This document shows positions 62,292-64,000 of a stretch of DNA of 64,000 nt, in pieces. A program made the position numbers and the translations under genes. The notes below the pieces were generated by a model, which saw only the letters and a list, made by a program, of their open reading frames with translations, made no database searches and had not been told where the DNA came from. Source of the stretch: Panulirus ornatus. Lineage: Eukaryota; Arthropoda; Malacostraca; Decapoda; Palinuridae. Position 1 is the stretch's first letter, and the number at the start of each line of letters is the position of its first letter. Location: the NCBI RefSeq assembly GCF_036320965.1, contig NC_092236.1:13367018-13431017 (forward strand), read 5' to 3'.

Positions 62292-63351
62292 TGACCTCTC
62301 GTGTCTGTAAGTCATCCTCACTCCCTCCCTTGCCACTTGCCCCATTAACGCGCTGATAAACAGCCATCACCAACCTTTATCTCGTGTCTTACGTGTGGGT
62401 AAACATTAATTCCCCCTCGCCCTTCTTATGTCTCGGCAAATAATAGTTTCTTCCCTTGTCTAAATGGCTCTATGGTGATAGCTAATCTCGACTTCCCTCA
62501 CCAACAAAAACGAGACAATAGATAATAAGAAAAAATAATTAATCTCTTGGAAGGTAATGTAATTAAAAGTGAACTTTCTCAGTTACCAGTGGTACGAAGC
62601 CTTGAGGCATGGGGAAATAAAGAGACGAATTAAACGCGAGGCATCTGACTCATGAGTCATTTCTCTTTTATTTCCTTTATTCGAAAATAAAATTCAATTT
62701 CTACCCTTATGAGGAGCCGTCATGCGTATCAAATTTCTTAAAGACTGCTGTCGGCAGGGGCAGGACAGTTGTAAACGAACCTTTCGCAAGCTCTATAACT
62801 TACACCCTTATCACATCATCCCTCTTCTCTCCTCTCCTCTCCAACACACACACACACACACATACATTCACATACAGACCAAATCCACACACATCTAGAC
62901 ATTCCTATGTGCCATTATATGTAACATCTCACCCGGAAACCAGACGGACACTTCGTAATATCATAACGTAAGGAGGAAGACCAAGTCTTGCAGATGGGAG
63001 GGAAGAGGAGCTAAATTAATTAAAGCCAATTAACTTGGTTTATGCAAAGACGTTTACTCGAGCAGAGCACACAGGCCGGTGTGTACATAATCTTCTTTAA
63101 GTCAACATCACTTCATATCAAAACTCAGGAAATATTCTTATGAAGAAAATATAAATACAGGATACAAAATCTTGTTGCGAAGTGCAGACCTGAACAGTGT
63201 GGAATTTACAGTATCAATTTTACAAACCTTTGATAGGCTATGTGTAATGTGGATGCAAGATTGATTTTCCATATCCTTTACGACATTTACAGACGTTAAA
63301 TTCTCTCTCTCAGGAATGTAAAAATCATGAAAAGAATTATGTTAATAAAGA

Positions 63352-63355
<4 letters not shown>
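62290..63355. other. Unique non-coding DNA
   Basis: A short (CA)n at 62846-62862; no gene seen. Confidence 0.5.

Positions 63356-63357
<2 letters not shown>

Positions 63358-63427
<70 letters not shown>
63358..63427. repeat. (CA)n-(TA)n compound microsatellite
   Basis: CA to 63396, TA to 63427. Confidence 0.95.
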
Positions 63428-63429
<2 letters not shown>

Positions 63430-63430
<1 letters not shown>

Positions 63431-64000
63431 GTCATGCCTTCACCATCTGGCTATGTCACCTCTATGGCGTCTGTCTGTCTGTCTGTCTGTCTCTCTAGCT
63501 ACCCTCCTTCCCTCGATCTCAGCTCCCTTCATGAACCACTCGCTCATGATCAGTCAGGCAGGAGTTATATGGTGGGGAAACCTCGCCACCTGAAACCCTT
63601 ACAGCAGCCTATAGCAGTTGGGAGTTTATCCTCCCTTCTTCCCCTGCCTCCGTCAGCCCCTCCCTCAGCCACAGATACGAATAATTCAATGGGTGGAACA
63701 AGAGAAAAGGTCACTGACCCGCTTACGGCCTCCCCCTTTTTAAGTCTAGGAGTTCCTCGTGAGTAGGGAAGACTTGTGTTACCTGAGTACGGGTACTGAA
63801 ACTGCTGCTGCTCCTCTGGGTGAACCCACGAGAATATCATGGCTCAGGTTGAGGCAAGCACTTCACAGTGACCCGTTTCCATCTTACCTCGTAAATGGTT
63901 TTCCCCTCAAGTCGTGACCTTCAAATCTTAATTTGGCAAATGAGTGGATGGAATACTTTCAGATCCTCGAATCATCACTTTTATCATCGGATTTTATCAA
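63430..64000. other. Unique DNA at the window end
   Basis: A short (GTCT)n at 63470-63492. No supported gene. Confidence 0.5.

Overview
This 64 kb window looks like nuclear DNA from a large, repeat-rich arthropod genome, most probably a decapod crustacean. That is an inference. It rests on the extreme density of (CT)n, (GT)n and (TA)n microsatellites, on a short interspersed element and a LINE whose 3' tails I associate with lobster and crab genomic DNA, and on two exons of a sidestep-type immunoglobulin-domain protein. Nothing indicates a prokaryotic, organellar or plasmid origin. Nearly all long open frames are translations of tandem repeats whose unit length is a multiple of three, or of microsatellites.

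The one convincing host gene is on the minus strand. Two internal exons, 43328-43453 and 32529-32732, both flanked by phase-1 introns, join across a 10.6 kb intron. Together they encode most of one Ig domain of a Sidestep-like cell-surface protein. The rest of the gene should lie mostly or entirely outside the window, or in exons too short and divergent to see by eye.

Layout. 1-2.4 kb: unique DNA with one degenerate copy of a dispersed 21-bp repeat. 2.4-4 kb: decayed LINE-like DNA and microsatellites. 5.6-14 kb: a series of minisatellites (37-, 22-, 31/32-, 18-, 31- and 19-bp units), separated by (GA)n and (TA)n. 14-25 kb: microsatellites, 21- and 20-bp arrays, possible LINE debris, and an inverted pair of SINE copies at 24.5-25.1 kb. 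25.8-31 kb: a 21-bp array with a palindromic core, a 50-bp TCC-rich array, a 44-bp array and a 76-bp array. 32.5-43.5 kb: the two exons and their intron, which holds further arrays. 43.5-55 kb: paired GA/CT tracts, a LINE zinc-knuckle remnant, more SINE copies, the largest 21-bp array (46.3-47.2 kb), a 31-bp array, a CpG-rich duplicated block, an inverted pair of LINE copies (52.3-53.2 kb) and a 15-bp-based array. 55-64 kb: mainly unique DNA with scattered microsatellites and two more 21-bp repeat loci.

The observations most worth following up are: (1) a dispersed 21-bp tandem repeat at six or more loci, several of which reverse orientation inside the locus around a palindromic core, as in foldback elements; (2) a SINE family and a LINE that share a 3' stem-loop tail and are embedded in (TA)n tracts, with head-to-head and tail-to-tail inverted pairs; (3) a 22-bp satellite with a gradient from near-identical to strongly diverged copies.
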